39,453 bases of DNA. Origin: Oscillospiraceae bacterium (GTDB taxonomy: Bacteria; Bacillota; Clostridia; Oscillospirales; Oscillospiraceae). The translations under genes and the position numbers were made by a program. This document shows positions 1-7,672 of this stretch, in pieces (within the stretch, counting starts at the first letter, position 1; every line of letters begins with the position of its first letter). The stretch spans positions 1-39,453 of the forward strand of contig JAETNP010000046.1 of the NCBI GenBank assembly GCA_021768185.1, written 5' to 3'. The notes below the pieces were generated by a model. That model saw only the letters and a list, made by a program, of their open reading frames with translations. It was not told the DNA's origin and made no database searches.

Positions 1-43
1 CTCCGATGGAAAAGTACGCATTATGCTTTGCGGCATAAAAGCA

Positions 44-66
44 GCTGGCAGCCATGGGCTGCCAGC
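44..66. terminator. Perfect 10-bp hairpin downstream of the YitT-family gene
   Basis: GCTGGCAGCC and its exact inverse enclose a 3-nt ATG loop. On the minus strand the stem is followed by TGCTTTTA, so it can end the transcript of the gene that stops at 161. On the plus strand an AT-rich run with seven T follows a little further out. Bases 1-160 contain no recognisable gene. A smaller inverted repeat, TTATGC/GCATAA, lies at 21-38. Confidence 0.55.
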
Positions 67-160
67 CGGAAAAATTTTATATTTTTTTCTGTCCTCTTGA
101 CGGGGTGCGGGTCATTTTTCGTGGAGTCTCGCTTTTTGCGTCATTTTTCCTGCGTACCGG

Positions 161-802
161 TCATTCAAACCATCCATGTACGCGCTTTGCCACCAGCGTG
201 ATCGCCGGGCCCAGGAAGAAGCCCGTGATCAGCGTCGTCAATCCAATGATCGAACCCAGCAGAAAGCCAATCGACAGCATGGAGAGGTCCCAGATCATCC
301 TGACCCCGCGGTAGCTCAGCTTATTGGTGTGAGCCGCAATCAGCTGGGGGATGGCGTCATAGGGCGCAACGCCCAGATCGACCACCATATAAAAGGAGGC
401 GGCCACCAGAAATACGGCCATGCTGACCGCGAACATCAGAACCCGCTCCATCATAGAGAGGCCCTCCGGGGGGAGCCGCGCGCCAATCAGGCGCATACAA
501 AAGTCCGCTATATAGCCCACGCCCACCATGTTGCCGATGGTCCCGATGCCGATCCGGGACAGATCATGGCGGATCACTGGAATAAACAGCAGCAGATTGA
601 ACACCAGCTGGCAGGTCCCAAAGGTGACGCCCGTGCGGGCGGACACCCCCAGGGTAAAGGTGGAGCAGGGGTCCGTCCCGAAGCCGACCGTTTTGAATAC
701 CGCGATGCAGACGCCCATCAAGGTCAGACTGACCGCCAGTGCCAGCAGCCTGCGCTTCATATGAGGACGTTGAAAGCTCGCGGCCAGATTTTTTGTATTC
801 AT
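161..802 (-). CDS. YitT/YczE-family integral membrane protein
   Basis: A 213-aa polytopic membrane protein of the YitT/YczE/YyaS type. The N-terminal helix is followed by the family-like segment GFGTDPCSTF (about residues 41-50), and further hydrophobic helices follow, with a second internal repeat-like segment DLGVAPYDAI near residue 155. This two-fold pattern (GxGTDP / GVAPYD) is typical of the family. The biochemical role of these proteins is not established; some are guessed to be transporters. The start at 802 is chosen because AGGGGAG lies 11 bases upstream, whereas the longer frame starting at 832 has no ribosome binding site. The gene has its own strong promoter at 862-890 and is probably monocistronic. 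Confidence 0.75.
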   Translation of the reverse strand: MNTKNLAASFQRPHMKRRLLALAVSLTLMGVCIAVFKTVGFGTDPCSTFTLGVSARTGVTFGTCQLVFNLLLFIPVIRHDLSRIGIGTIGNMVGVGYIADFCMRLIGARLPPEGLSMMERVLMFAVSMAVFLVAASFYMVVDLGVAPYDAIPQLIAAHTNKLSYRGVRMIWDLSMLSIGFLLGSIIGLTTLITGFFLGPAITLVAKRVHGWFE

Positions 803-861
803 ATGGATGCGGTCTCCCCTGTTAACACACAAATTTTCTGCCGCATAAGGCAGTGTCGGCT

Positions 862-890
862 ATTATAGCACTCCGCCGCCGGTCCGTCAA
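862..890 (-). promoter_or_regulatory. SigA-type promoter for the YitT-family gene
   Basis: Minus-strand TTGACG (885-890) and TATAAT (862-867) are separated by exactly 17 bases. Transcription would start near 855 and run into the gene beginning at 802. Confidence 0.8.
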
Positions 891-918
891 TGCAAAATTA
901 TTTTGATGCCGCCGCCCC

Positions 919-2169
919 TCAGCGCGCCGCCATAAAGGCCTCGATCTCCTCGATGCTCCGGGGAATGGCGGCGGAGAGATTTTCACAGCCGTCCTCTGTC
1001 ACCAGGCAGTTGTCCTCCAGCCGGAAGCCGATGCCCCACTCCTCCACATAGATGCCCACATCCACGCAGAACACCATGCCCGGGGACACGGGCCGGGTCA
1101 TGTCCACCTGATCGTGGACGTCCCAACCCACATGGTGAGCGCCGCCGTGCCACATGTACTTCTCCGGCGCTTCATCCTCTCCCAGCAGTCCAATCTCCCG
1201 CAGCAGCCCGCCGCAGTACTGGTGGCAGAGCCGGTCCACATCCGCCATGGGCATACCGGGGCGGATGATCCCGAACATATGCTGGGAGGTGCGGTAGGCG
1301 CACTCATACAGCGTCTTCTGCCTGGGAGAGAAGGTCCCATTGCAGGGCCAGCTGCGGGACACGTCGGTACACATGCCGTCCCAGGCCGCGCCCACGTCGT
1401 TTAGGACCAGGTCCCCGTCCCGGGCCTGCCCGGTATAGCTGTAGTAGTGGATGCAGAAGTTGTTGTCCCCCGCCGCGATGATGGACGGGAAAGCGGGAAC
1501 CAGAACGCCCCTGTCGGTCAGCGCATGGTCGAAGGCGGCCTTGTACTGGTACTCGTACATCCCCGGCCGGGAAGCGCGCATCATCGCCTCGATCCCCGCC
1601 TTTGTGACCTCCATGGCCTTCCGCATGGCGGCAATCTCCTCCGGGCTCTTGATGGTGCGCTGGGCGCAGAGCTGCCGGTGGCAGTTCTCGATTTGCAGCG
1701 CGGGGTAATCCCGGCCCACCCGGGCGGCGAAGCGGAAGGCCTCCGTATCCGGGTCCGCCGGGGTCTTCTTCCAGAGGTCCAGCGCCACCGTCCGGCACCG
1801 GTCCGCGGCAGCGTGAAAGATGGCGGGAAACCGCTCCACCGGCAGGACCTTCTCCACGCCGCTGCGGGCGCGGACCTCATCCTCCTTCAGGCGGCGGCCC
1901 GTCCAGCGCTCCGCCATGGCGTCCGGCGGCAGGGCGAAGACGGTCTCCTCTACGTCCTCCCCCTCTTTCTTCCATGCCAGGAAGACGAAGTCGTGGACCT
2001 CCGCCCCGTCCAGGCCGGTGAGGTAGGCGAAATTCCGGTTGGCGAAGAAGGGGTATTCCGCGTCCGCCGACTGGGGAAGGATCTTCCCGGCAAAGCATAC
2101 AAAGAGGCTGTGGTCCGGCAGGGTACGGTACAACTCCCGCCGGTTTTTCATATGAAAGCTGCGTTCCAT
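919..2169 (-). CDS. pepP: Xaa-Pro aminopeptidase (M24 family)
   Basis: A 416-aa cytosolic metallopeptidase that removes an N-terminal residue preceding proline. An aminopeptidase-P N-terminal domain occupies roughly residues 1-150 and the creatinase ('pita-bread') domain the rest. Metal ligands expected for M24 are visible: the aspartates in NDVGAAWDG and CTDVSRS, a histidine in HHVGWDVHD, and glutamates in GFRLEDN and near the C-terminus. The length fits bacterial PepP. The start at 2169 is preferred because AAGGAG lies 10 bases upstream; the internal methionine at 2151 lacks a site. It lies 151 bases downstream of nfnB with only the hairpin repeat at 2282-2313 and further inverted repeats between, so partial read-through from nfnAB is possible. 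Confidence 0.9.
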   Translation of the reverse strand: MERSFHMKNRRELYRTLPDHSLFVCFAGKILPQSADAEYPFFANRNFAYLTGLDGAEVHDFVFLAWKKEGEDVEETVFALPPDAMAERWTGRRLKEDEVRARSGVEKVLPVERFPAIFHAAADRCRTVALDLWKKTPADPDTEAFRFAARVGRDYPALQIENCHRQLCAQRTIKSPEEIAAMRKAMEVTKAGIEAMMRASRPGMYEYQYKAAFDHALTDRGVLVPAFPSIIAAGDNNFCIHYYSYTGQARDGDLVLNDVGAAWDGMCTDVSRSWPCNGTFSPRQKTLYECAYRTSQHMFGIIRPGMPMADVDRLCHQYCGGLLREIGLLGEDEAPEKYMWHGGAHHVGWDVHDQVDMTRPVSPGMVFCVDVGIYVEEWGIGFRLEDNCLVTEDGCENLSAAIPRSIEEIEAFMAAR

Positions 2170-2281
2170 TGTTTGCAGGCTCCTTCTTTCATCAATACAG
2201 TTAAAGACGCGGAACGGACCCCTTGCGGGGCCCGCTTCCGGTCAGGCAAAACAAAGTTTTGCCAAAAAGTGTTTCTTTTTG

Positions 2282-2313
2282 ATACTTTTTCTTTATTCAT
2301 AAAGAAAAAGTAT
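2282..2313 (-). repeat. Solo hairpin of the dispersed ATACTTTTTC repeat family (copy E)
   Basis: Two 15-nt arms (ATACTTTTTCTTTAT and its inverse) enclose 2 nt. On the minus strand it begins 7 bases after the nfnB stop codon and is followed by CAAAAAGAAACAC and a second hairpin, GGCAAAAC/GTTTTGCC, near 2253-2271. The conserved ~90-nt body found in copies A-D is missing. It shares the extra 5' bases GGTATAC with copy F at 17.5 kb. It may also act as a weak terminator or as an RNA 3'-end protector. Confidence 0.8.
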
Positions 2314-2320
2314 GTATACC

Positions 2321-3739
2321 TTACTTCTTGCTCAGCTGCTCATCAATCGCCGCGGCGGCGGTCTTGCCTGCGCCCATGGCCAGGATGACGGTGGCCGCGC
2401 CGGTGACGGCGTCGCCGCCGGCGTACACCGCCTCGCGGCTGGTGAGGCCGTCCTCATTGACAATGATGCCGCCCCGCTTGTTGATCTCCAGGCCCTTGGT
2501 GGTGGACTTGATGAGGGGGTTGGGGCTGGTGCCCAGAGCCATGATGACGCAGTCCATCTCCATCTCGAACTCGCTGCCTTCCTTCACGATGGGGCGGCGG
2601 CGGCCGGAGGCGTCGGGCTCGCCCAGCTCCATCTCCACGCACCGCAGACCGCAGACGGAGCCGTTCTTCGGGTCACGCTTATCCTCGGGATTGTTGTAGC
2701 CAAGAATCTCGGTGGGATTGTTGAGGGTCTTGAAGATGATGCCCTCCTCCTTGGCGTGCTCCACCTCCTCGGCACGGGCGGGAAGCTCGGCCTCAGAGCG
2801 GCGGTAGACAATGTACACATCGGCCCCCAGACGGCGGGAGCACCGGGCGGCGTCCATAGCCACATTGCCGCCGCCCACAACCGCCACCTTCTTGCCCTTC
2901 AGGGGCATAATGGGGGTGTCGGAGCCCTCCTTGTAGGCCTTCATCAGGTTGATACGGGTGAGGAACTCGTTGGCGGAGTACACGCCCTTCAGGTTCTCGC
3001 CGGGGATGTGCATGAACATGGGCAGGCCCGCGCCGGAGCCGATGAACACGGCCTCGAAGCCCTCCTGCTCCATGAGCTCGTCGATGGTGATGGAGCGGCC
3101 CACCACCACGTTGGTCTCGATCTTCACGCCCAGCTCCTTGAGCCCGTCCACTTCCTTCTGGACGATGGACTTGGGCAGACGGAACTCGGGGATGCCGTAC
3201 ACCAGCACGCCGCCGGCCAGATGCAGGGCCTCAAACACGGTGACCTCATACCCCTTCCGGGCCAGGTCCCCGGCGCAGGTGAGGCCGGAGGGGCCGGAGC
3301 CGATGACGGCCACCTTATGGCCGTTGGAGGCGGGGCGCACCGGCTTCTCGGTGGAGTTGGCGTTGTGCCAGTCGGCCACGAACCGCTCCAGGCGGCCGAT
3401 ACCCACGCTCTCGTGCTTGATGCCCCGCACGCACTTGCTCTCGCACTGGGTCTCCTGGGGGCAGACCCGGCCGCACACGGCGGGCAGGGCGCTGTCCTGG
3501 GCGATGATCTGGTAGGCGGCCTCGAAGTCGCCCTCCGCCACCTTGGCGATGAAGTCGGGGATGTGGATCTTCACCGGGCAGCCGGAGACGCAGGGCATGT
3601 TCTTGCAGTGGAGGCACCGCTGGGCCTCGTCGATGGCCTGCTCCTTGGTGTAGCCCAGGGCCACCTCTTCAAAGTTGCCGGACCGGACCTGCGGGTCCTG
3701 GTGGGGCATGGGATTTTTATCCGGACGCATATTCGCCAT
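2321..3739 (-). CDS. nfnB: NADH-dependent ferredoxin:NADP+ oxidoreductase, large subunit (NfnB)
   Basis: A 472-aa flavoprotein related to the glutamate synthase small subunit. The N-terminal region carries two clusters of cysteines for [4Fe-4S] centres, CLHCKNMPCVSGC (about residues 42-54) and CGRVCPQETQC (about 88-98). A first dinucleotide fold follows at GSGPSGL (FAD), a second at GGGNVAMDAA (NADPH), and a C-terminal FAD motif at YAGGDAVTGA. Together with NfnA it would bifurcate electrons between NADPH, NADH and ferredoxin in the cytoplasm. It starts 1 base after the nfnA stop codon, and its AGGAGG site lies inside the end of nfnA, so the two are translationally coupled. A stand-alone glutamate synthase small subunit is less likely because no large GltB-type gene is adjacent and the partner is NfnA. 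Confidence 0.88.
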   Translation of the reverse strand: MANMRPDKNPMPHQDPQVRSGNFEEVALGYTKEQAIDEAQRCLHCKNMPCVSGCPVKIHIPDFIAKVAEGDFEAAYQIIAQDSALPAVCGRVCPQETQCESKCVRGIKHESVGIGRLERFVADWHNANSTEKPVRPASNGHKVAVIGSGPSGLTCAGDLARKGYEVTVFEALHLAGGVLVYGIPEFRLPKSIVQKEVDGLKELGVKIETNVVVGRSITIDELMEQEGFEAVFIGSGAGLPMFMHIPGENLKGVYSANEFLTRINLMKAYKEGSDTPIMPLKGKKVAVVGGGNVAMDAARCSRRLGADVYIVYRRSEAELPARAEEVEHAKEEGIIFKTLNNPTEILGYNNPEDKRDPKNGSVCGLRCVEMELGEPDASGRRRPIVKEGSEFEMEMDCVIMALGTSPNPLIKSTTKGLEINKRGGIIVNEDGLTSREAVYAGGDAVTGAATVILAMGAGKTAAAAIDEQLSKK

Positions 3740-3740
3740 C

Positions 3741-4475
3741 TTACTTTACCTCCTGCTTGAACAGATTGCACGTCTCTTCCCGGGCGTGCATCTCGAAATC
3801 CCGGTACATGGCGCCCCGGGCCATGGCCTCGTCAAAGTCCACCAGATGCCCGTCGAACTCGGGGCCGTCCACGCAGGCGAACTTGGTCTCGCCGCCCACG
3901 CTCAGCCGGCAGCCGCCGCACATGCCGGTGCCGTCGATCATGATGGGGTTCATGCTGACCACGGTCAGGTCGGTGACCAGGGCCTTCTTGCCGTAGGAGC
4001 CGTCGTCGGTGCCGATGATGAGGTTGGTGCTGGCGGCCTCGAACTCCTCCTTGAGGATGATGAGGTCCTTGTTCCGGAAGCCCACGATCAGGTCCACATG
4101 GCACCCGTCGTCATGGAGCTTCTTGGCCACGGGGTAGGCAATGGCGGTGCCCACGCCGCCGCCGATGACGGCCACACGCTTGAGGCCCTCGGTCTCGGTA
4201 GCCTTGCCCAGGGGGCCCACGAAGTCCTGGAGGTACTCGCCCTCCTCCTTGTGGTTGAGTTTTTCGGTGGTTGCGCCCACCAGCTGGAAGATAATGGTGA
4301 CGGTGCCCTTCTCCCGGTCATAGGCGGCGATGGTCAGGGGGATGCGCTCACCGTTCTCGTCCACCCGGAGAATGATGAACTGGCCGGGCTCGCATTTCCG
4401 GGCCACGGCGGGGGCCTCGACCTCCATGAGGGTCACGGTGGGGTTCAATACCCGCTTCTTTACGATCCGATACAT
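3741..4475 (-). CDS. nfnA: NADH-dependent ferredoxin:NADP+ oxidoreductase, small subunit (NfnA)
   Basis: A 244-aa ferredoxin-NADP reductase-like protein of the PyrK/SudB type. An FAD-binding beta barrel is followed by an NAD-binding fold (VAVIGGGVGTAI) and C-terminal [2Fe-2S] cysteines in GMCGGCRLSVGG and FACVDGPEF. In NfnAB this subunit holds the bifurcation-linked FAD and the NADH site. The frame is open to 4493 (GTG), but GAGGA lies just upstream of the ATG at 4475, which I take as the start. It has a clear promoter at 4545-4573 and leads the nfnA-nfnB operon. Confidence 0.88.
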   Translation of the reverse strand: MYRIVKKRVLNPTVTLMEVEAPAVARKCEPGQFIILRVDENGERIPLTIAAYDREKGTVTIIFQLVGATTEKLNHKEEGEYLQDFVGPLGKATETEGLKRVAVIGGGVGTAIAYPVAKKLHDDGCHVDLIVGFRNKDLIILKEEFEAASTNLIIGTDDGSYGKKALVTDLTVVSMNPIMIDGTGMCGGCRLSVGGETKFACVDGPEFDGHLVDFDEAMARGAMYRDFEMHAREETCNLFKQEVK

Positions 4476-4544
4476 AGTGTGTCCTCTTTCCACTTAGATT
4501 CGGTTGCTCTGCATTTTCCGCGCGGCAGCCGCGCATACGTCTTT

Positions 4545-4573
4545 ATTTTAGCACAGGGTTTCCGCCGCGTCAA
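4545..4573 (-). promoter_or_regulatory. SigA-type promoter of nfnAB
   Basis: Minus-strand TTGACG (4568-4573) and TAAAAT (4545-4550) with a 17-base spacer. The leader contains a 7-bp stem GCGCGGC/GCCGCGC at 4520-4534. Confidence 0.8.
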
Positions 4574-4635
4574 TTTGATTTGTGGAGTTTTTGCCGGTTT
4601 TTCGCTTTTTTCTGCGCTTTCCCTCCCGGGGCATC

Positions 4636-4665
4636 TTGACAAATCTCCTGTGAATATGGTAAGAT
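4636..4665 (+). promoter_or_regulatory. Promoter of the IMP dehydrogenase gene
   Basis: TTGACA (4636-4641) and TAAGAT (4660-4665) are 18 bases apart, about 65 bases before the start codon. It is divergent from the nfnAB promoter, with about 62 bases between the two -35 boxes. Confidence 0.7.
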
Positions 4666-4729
4666 CTAGTGTTAATAAAGCCCGTCCGACATTCCGCTGC
4701 TAATTTATGGTAAAAGGAGCGTGCTTCCC

Positions 4730-6244
4730 ATGGCCTACTACTACCCCGAGCCTTCCCACACTTTCAGCGAATATCTGCTGGTCCCCGGATATACCTCCCC
4801 CGACTGCATCCCCGCCAATGTGTCCCTCCGCACCCCTCTGGTGAAATTCCGCAAGGGAGAGGAGGACTGCCCCCTGATGCTCTCCATCCCCATGGTGTCC
4901 GCCATCATGCAGTCCGTGTCCAACGACACCCTGGCCGTGGCCCTGGCCCGGGAGGGCGGACTGAGCTTCATCTACGGCTCCCAGTCCGTGGCCGACGAGG
5001 CGGCCATGGTGGCCCGGGTGAAGAGCTACAAGGCGGGCTTCGTCCCCAGCGACTCCAACCTGCCCCCCGACGCCACCCTCCAGGACGTGCTGAATCTGAA
5101 GGAGCGCAACGGCCACTCCACCGTGGCCATCACCGCCGACGGCACCAACCAGGGGAAGCTGCTGGGCATCGTCACCAGCCGGGACTACCGGGTCAGCCGC
5201 ATGGATCCCTCCGTCCGGGTCTCCGAATTCATGACCCCCTTTGAAAAGCTCATCACCGCCCCCGAGGGCACCAGCCTGAAGGAGGCCAACGACATCATCT
5301 GGGACCACAAGCTCAACTCCCTGCCCATCGTCAGCGCCGACGGGCGGCTGCTCTACTTCGTCTTCCGCAAGGACTACGAGCGCCACAAGGAGAACCCCGG
5401 CGAGCTTCTGGACAGCCAGAAGCGCTTCATGGTGGGCGCGGGCATCAACACCAAGGACTATGAGACCCGGGTCCCCGCCCTGATCGAGGCCGGCGCGGAC
5501 GTGCTGTGCATCGACTCCTCCGAGGGCTACTCCTGCTGGCAGGCCAACACCCTGGCCTTCATCCGAGAGCGCTACGGCGACAGCGTCAAGGTGGGCGCGG
5601 GCAACGTGGTGGACAAGGACGGCTTCCGCTTCCTGGCGGAGGCCGGCGCGGACTTCGTGAAGGTAGGCATCGGCGGCGGCTCCATCTGCATCACCCGGGA
5701 GACCAAGGGCATCGGCCGGGGCCAGGCCACGGCCCTCATCGAGGTGGCGGCGGCCCGGGACGAGTACTTCAAGGAGACCGGCGTCTACGTCCCCATCTGC
5801 TCCGACGGCGGCATCGTCCACGACTACCATATGACCCTGGCCCTGGCTATGGGGGCGGACTTCCTCATGCTGGGCCGGTACTTCGCCCGCTTTGACGAGA
5901 GTCCCACCAACCGGGTGCTGGTGAACGGGCAGTACATGAAGGAGTACTGGGGCGAGGGCTCCAACCGTGCCCGGAACTGGCAGCGCTACGACCTGGGCGG
6001 CGGCCGGGGGCTGGCTTTCGAGGAGGGCGTGGACTCCTACGTCACCTACGCCGGCCCCTTGAAGGAGAACGTGGCCAAGAGCCTCTACAAGGTAAAATCT
6101 ACCATGTGCAACTGCGGGGTGACCACTATCCCCGCCCTCCAGCAGAACGCTCGCCTGACGCTGGTCTCCTCCACGTCCATCGTGGAAGGCGGCTACCACG
6201 ACGTGGTGCTCAAGGCCCACGGCGGGCAGTCGAATAACGGCTAG
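4730..6244 (+). CDS. guaB: IMP dehydrogenase
   Basis: A 504-aa enzyme that oxidises IMP to XMP with NAD+, the committed step of GMP synthesis. The TIM barrel is interrupted by a CBS pair at about residues 105-220. The catalytic loop [10 protein letters not shown] places the nucleophile at Cys320; the flap dyad is Arg419-Tyr420 in [11 protein letters not shown]. The GTG at 4721 sits too close to AGGAG, so ATG 4730 (spacing 10) is chosen. The N-terminus ([20 protein letters not shown]) is not of the common bacterial type; from memory it resembles the IMPDH of the parabasalid Tritrichomonas foetus along its whole length, with both catalytic landmarks shifted by one residue. The gene appears monocistronic; repeat copy B begins at its stop codon. 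Confidence 0.95.
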   Translation: MAYYYPEPSHTFSEYLLVPGYTSPDCIPANVSLRTPLVKFRKGEEDCPLMLSIPMVSAIMQSVSNDTLAVALAREGGLSFIYGSQSVADEAAMVARVKSYKAGFVPSDSNLPPDATLQDVLNLKERNGHSTVAITADGTNQGKLLGIVTSRDYRVSRMDPSVRVSEFMTPFEKLITAPEGTSLKEANDIIWDHKLNSLPIVSADGRLLYFVFRKDYERHKENPGELLDSQKRFMVGAGINTKDYETRVPALIEAGADVLCIDSSEGYSCWQANTLAFIRERYGDSVKVGAGNVVDKDGFRFLAEAGADFVKVGIGGGSICITRETKGIGRGQATALIEVAAARDEYFKETGVYVPICSDGGIVHDYHMTLALAMGADFLMLGRYFARFDESPTNRVLVNGQYMKEYWGEGSNRARNWQRYDLGGGRGLAFEEGVDSYVTYAGPLKENVAKSLYKVKSTMCNCGVTTIPALQQNARLTLVSSTSIVEGGYHDVVLKAHGGQSNNG

Positions 6245-6360
6245 TACTTTTTCTCGAGAGAAAAAGTACCAAAAAGAGCTTTAAGTTCGAGACTATACAA
6301 GGTGCGTTTCCCAGATTTCAGCCCGGTAACGTTACCGCGTTTCTCACCGGGAAACAGCAT
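6244..6360 (+). repeat. Full copy B of the MITE-like intergenic repeat
   Basis: The element begins inside the guaB stop codon with a hairpin of 12-nt arms (GTACTTTTTCTC, 2-nt loop, 6244-6269). It continues with CAAAAAGAGCTTTAAGTTCGA, GACTA, then AGATTT and GCCCGGTAACGTTAC, and ends near GGGAAACAGCAT. It is 117 bp long, aligns with copies C and D over its full length, and with copy A apart from A's insert. Confidence 0.85.
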
Positions 6361-6369
6361 GCACCCTCT

Positions 6370-6404
6370 TTCTCCCCGTGCTTTTCGGCGCGGGGAGAAT
6401 TTTT
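6370..6404 (+). terminator. Rho-independent terminator after guaB and repeat B
   Basis: TTCTCCCCG and CGGGGAGAA form a 9-bp stem around a 12-nt loop and are followed by five T. Confidence 0.75.
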
Positions 6405-6493
6405 CCTGCAAAGAAAATCCCCTGCCGGGGGTTGCGTTTGCCGGATAAGTCTGTTAAACTATTGACAAATACCGCCCCGCAAAGGAGATCGCC

Positions 6494-6853
6494 ATGAACG
6501 AAGAAGCCTCCCGCCCTCTGGAAGAGCAGCCGGACCACGCCTACATGCACGAGCACGGCATCCCCCACGAGCACAGCCACGGCCATACCCACAGCCACAC
6601 CCAGACCCGGGCGGTGGTGAACCGTCTGGCCCGGGCCATCGGCCACCTGGAGCGGGTCAAGGCCATGGTGGAGGAGGGCCGGGACTGCTCCGAAGTCCTG
6701 GTCCAGCTGGCCGCGGTCCGCAGCGCCATCAACAACACCGGCAAAGTGATCTTAAAGGACCACCTGGAGCACTGCATAACGGACGCCCTGGAGGCCCGGG
6801 ACCGCACCGCCATCGACGAGCTGAACCGGGCCATAGAACAGTTTGTCAAATAA
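6494..6853 (+). CDS. CsoR-family metal-sensing repressor with a His-rich N-terminus
   Basis: A 119-aa protein. Residues 38-119 form the all-helical DUF156 fold of the CsoR/RcnR/FrmR family. The metal ligands Cys65, His90 and Cys94 keep the 25- and 4-residue spacing of the Cu(I) sensor CsoR, rather than the Cys-His-His set of Ni/Co-sensing RcnR. Unusually, the first 37 residues carry nine histidines, mostly alternating (HEHSHGHTHSH), as in metal-chelating tails of Ni or Zn proteins. Members of this family repress metal efflux or sulfur-stress genes and let go of DNA on binding metal. No efflux gene is next to it; the gene stands alone between two terminators. RBS AAAGGAG lies 6 bases before the ATG. 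I could not find a convincing promoter immediately upstream. Confidence 0.85.
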   Translation: MNEEASRPLEEQPDHAYMHEHGIPHEHSHGHTHSHTQTRAVVNRLARAIGHLERVKAMVEEGRDCSEVLVQLAAVRSAINNTGKVILKDHLEHCITDALEARDRTAIDELNRAIEQFVK

Positions 6854-6857
6854 GAAA

Positions 6858-6900
6858 ATCCCCAGAGGCGGACTGTGTACCGCTTCCGGGGATATTTTTT
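6858..6900 (+). terminator. Terminator after the CsoR-family gene
   Basis: ATCCCC pairs with GGGGAT around an inner AGGCGG/CCGCTT stem and is followed by ATTTTTT. It starts 5 bases past the stop codon. Confidence 0.75.
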
Positions 6901-6919
6901 GACCGCTGCGCCAAACAGT

Positions 6920-7672
6920 TTATTTACCTGTCAGCTCTCGGAGAATGGGGAGCACGTCGTAGATATCCTCCACCATGTAATCCGGCTCAAACTCCCTCTT
7001 AACGCCGCAGTCCTTCTCCTTTGTCAGCTTGGAGCAGATCTGAATGGCCTTGGCAAACCCGGCCCGCTTGGATCCGATGATGTCCCGGGAGACCGTGTCG
7101 CCCACATAGACGCACTCCTCCGGCGCGCTCTGCAGCTGGCACAGGGCCACCCGGAAGATGTCCGGCGCGGGCTTGCGCATCCCGGTGACGGAAGACAGGG
7201 TCACATCCTGGAAGTAATCCCGGATGCCGTACTCCTTCAAAATGGCGAACACCTGATAGAGGGCCGCCGTATTGCTGACAATCCCCAGCTTCAGCCCCAG
7301 GCCCTTCAAGCCCTCCAGCATCTCCGTCACCCGGGGCCGGAGAGCGCGGTGGAAGTGGGTCACCTCCCACATGTGGGCGATCTCCTCGCAGTGGGGCTCC
7401 AGCTTCTCCGCCGGGAAGCGGAAATCCGCCAGCACGTAGTCCCGCCAGATGGGGATGGGCTTCAATTCCACGTCGCAGGAGTCCCGGTACTTCCCGTACC
7501 GGATCCATCCGGCGTCCACCCGGCTTTTCAGCTCCTCCCGGTCCGCCTGCGGGTCCAGCCCATAGGAGATCAGCATTTCCCGCAGCCGGTCAATGGCCTC
7601 CCATTCGGATTGGGCGTCCACATAGATGTCCTCCAGGGTGCCGCCCATGTCGAACAAAACAGATGTAATCAT
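6920..7672 (-). CDS. HAD-superfamily hydrolase
   Basis: A 250-aa cytosolic HAD protein with a helical cap at about residues 20-95. Motif I is FDMGGTL, with the nucleophile Asp8; motif II is IVSNTA; the motif III lysine is in GMRKPAPD; motif IV is VGDTVSRD. The second acidic residue of motif I (usually DxD) is Gly10, so the general acid of ordinary phosphatases is missing. Such DxGGT proteins are common among uncharacterised HAD members, and the substrate cannot be predicted. The start codon overlaps the stop of the upstream MBL gene (ATGA), so the two are translationally coupled. Confidence 0.8.
   Translation of the reverse strand: MITSVLFDMGGTLEDIYVDAQSEWEAIDRLREMLISYGLDPQADREELKSRVDAGWIRYGKYRDSCDVELKPIPIWRDYVLADFRFPAEKLEPHCEEIAHMWEVTHFHRALRPRVTEMLEGLKGLGLKLGIVSNTAALYQVFAILKEYGIRDYFQDVTLSSVTGMRKPAPDIFRVALCQLQSAPEECVYVGDTVSRDIIGSKRAGFAKAIQICSKLTKEKDCGVKREFEPDYMVEDIYDVLPILRELTGK

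Noticed and set aside
2321..3739. Glutamate synthase small subunit (GltD)
   Set aside because: The family is shared, but the directly coupled upstream gene is the ferredoxin reductase-like NfnA with a [2Fe-2S] site, and no GltB is nearby.
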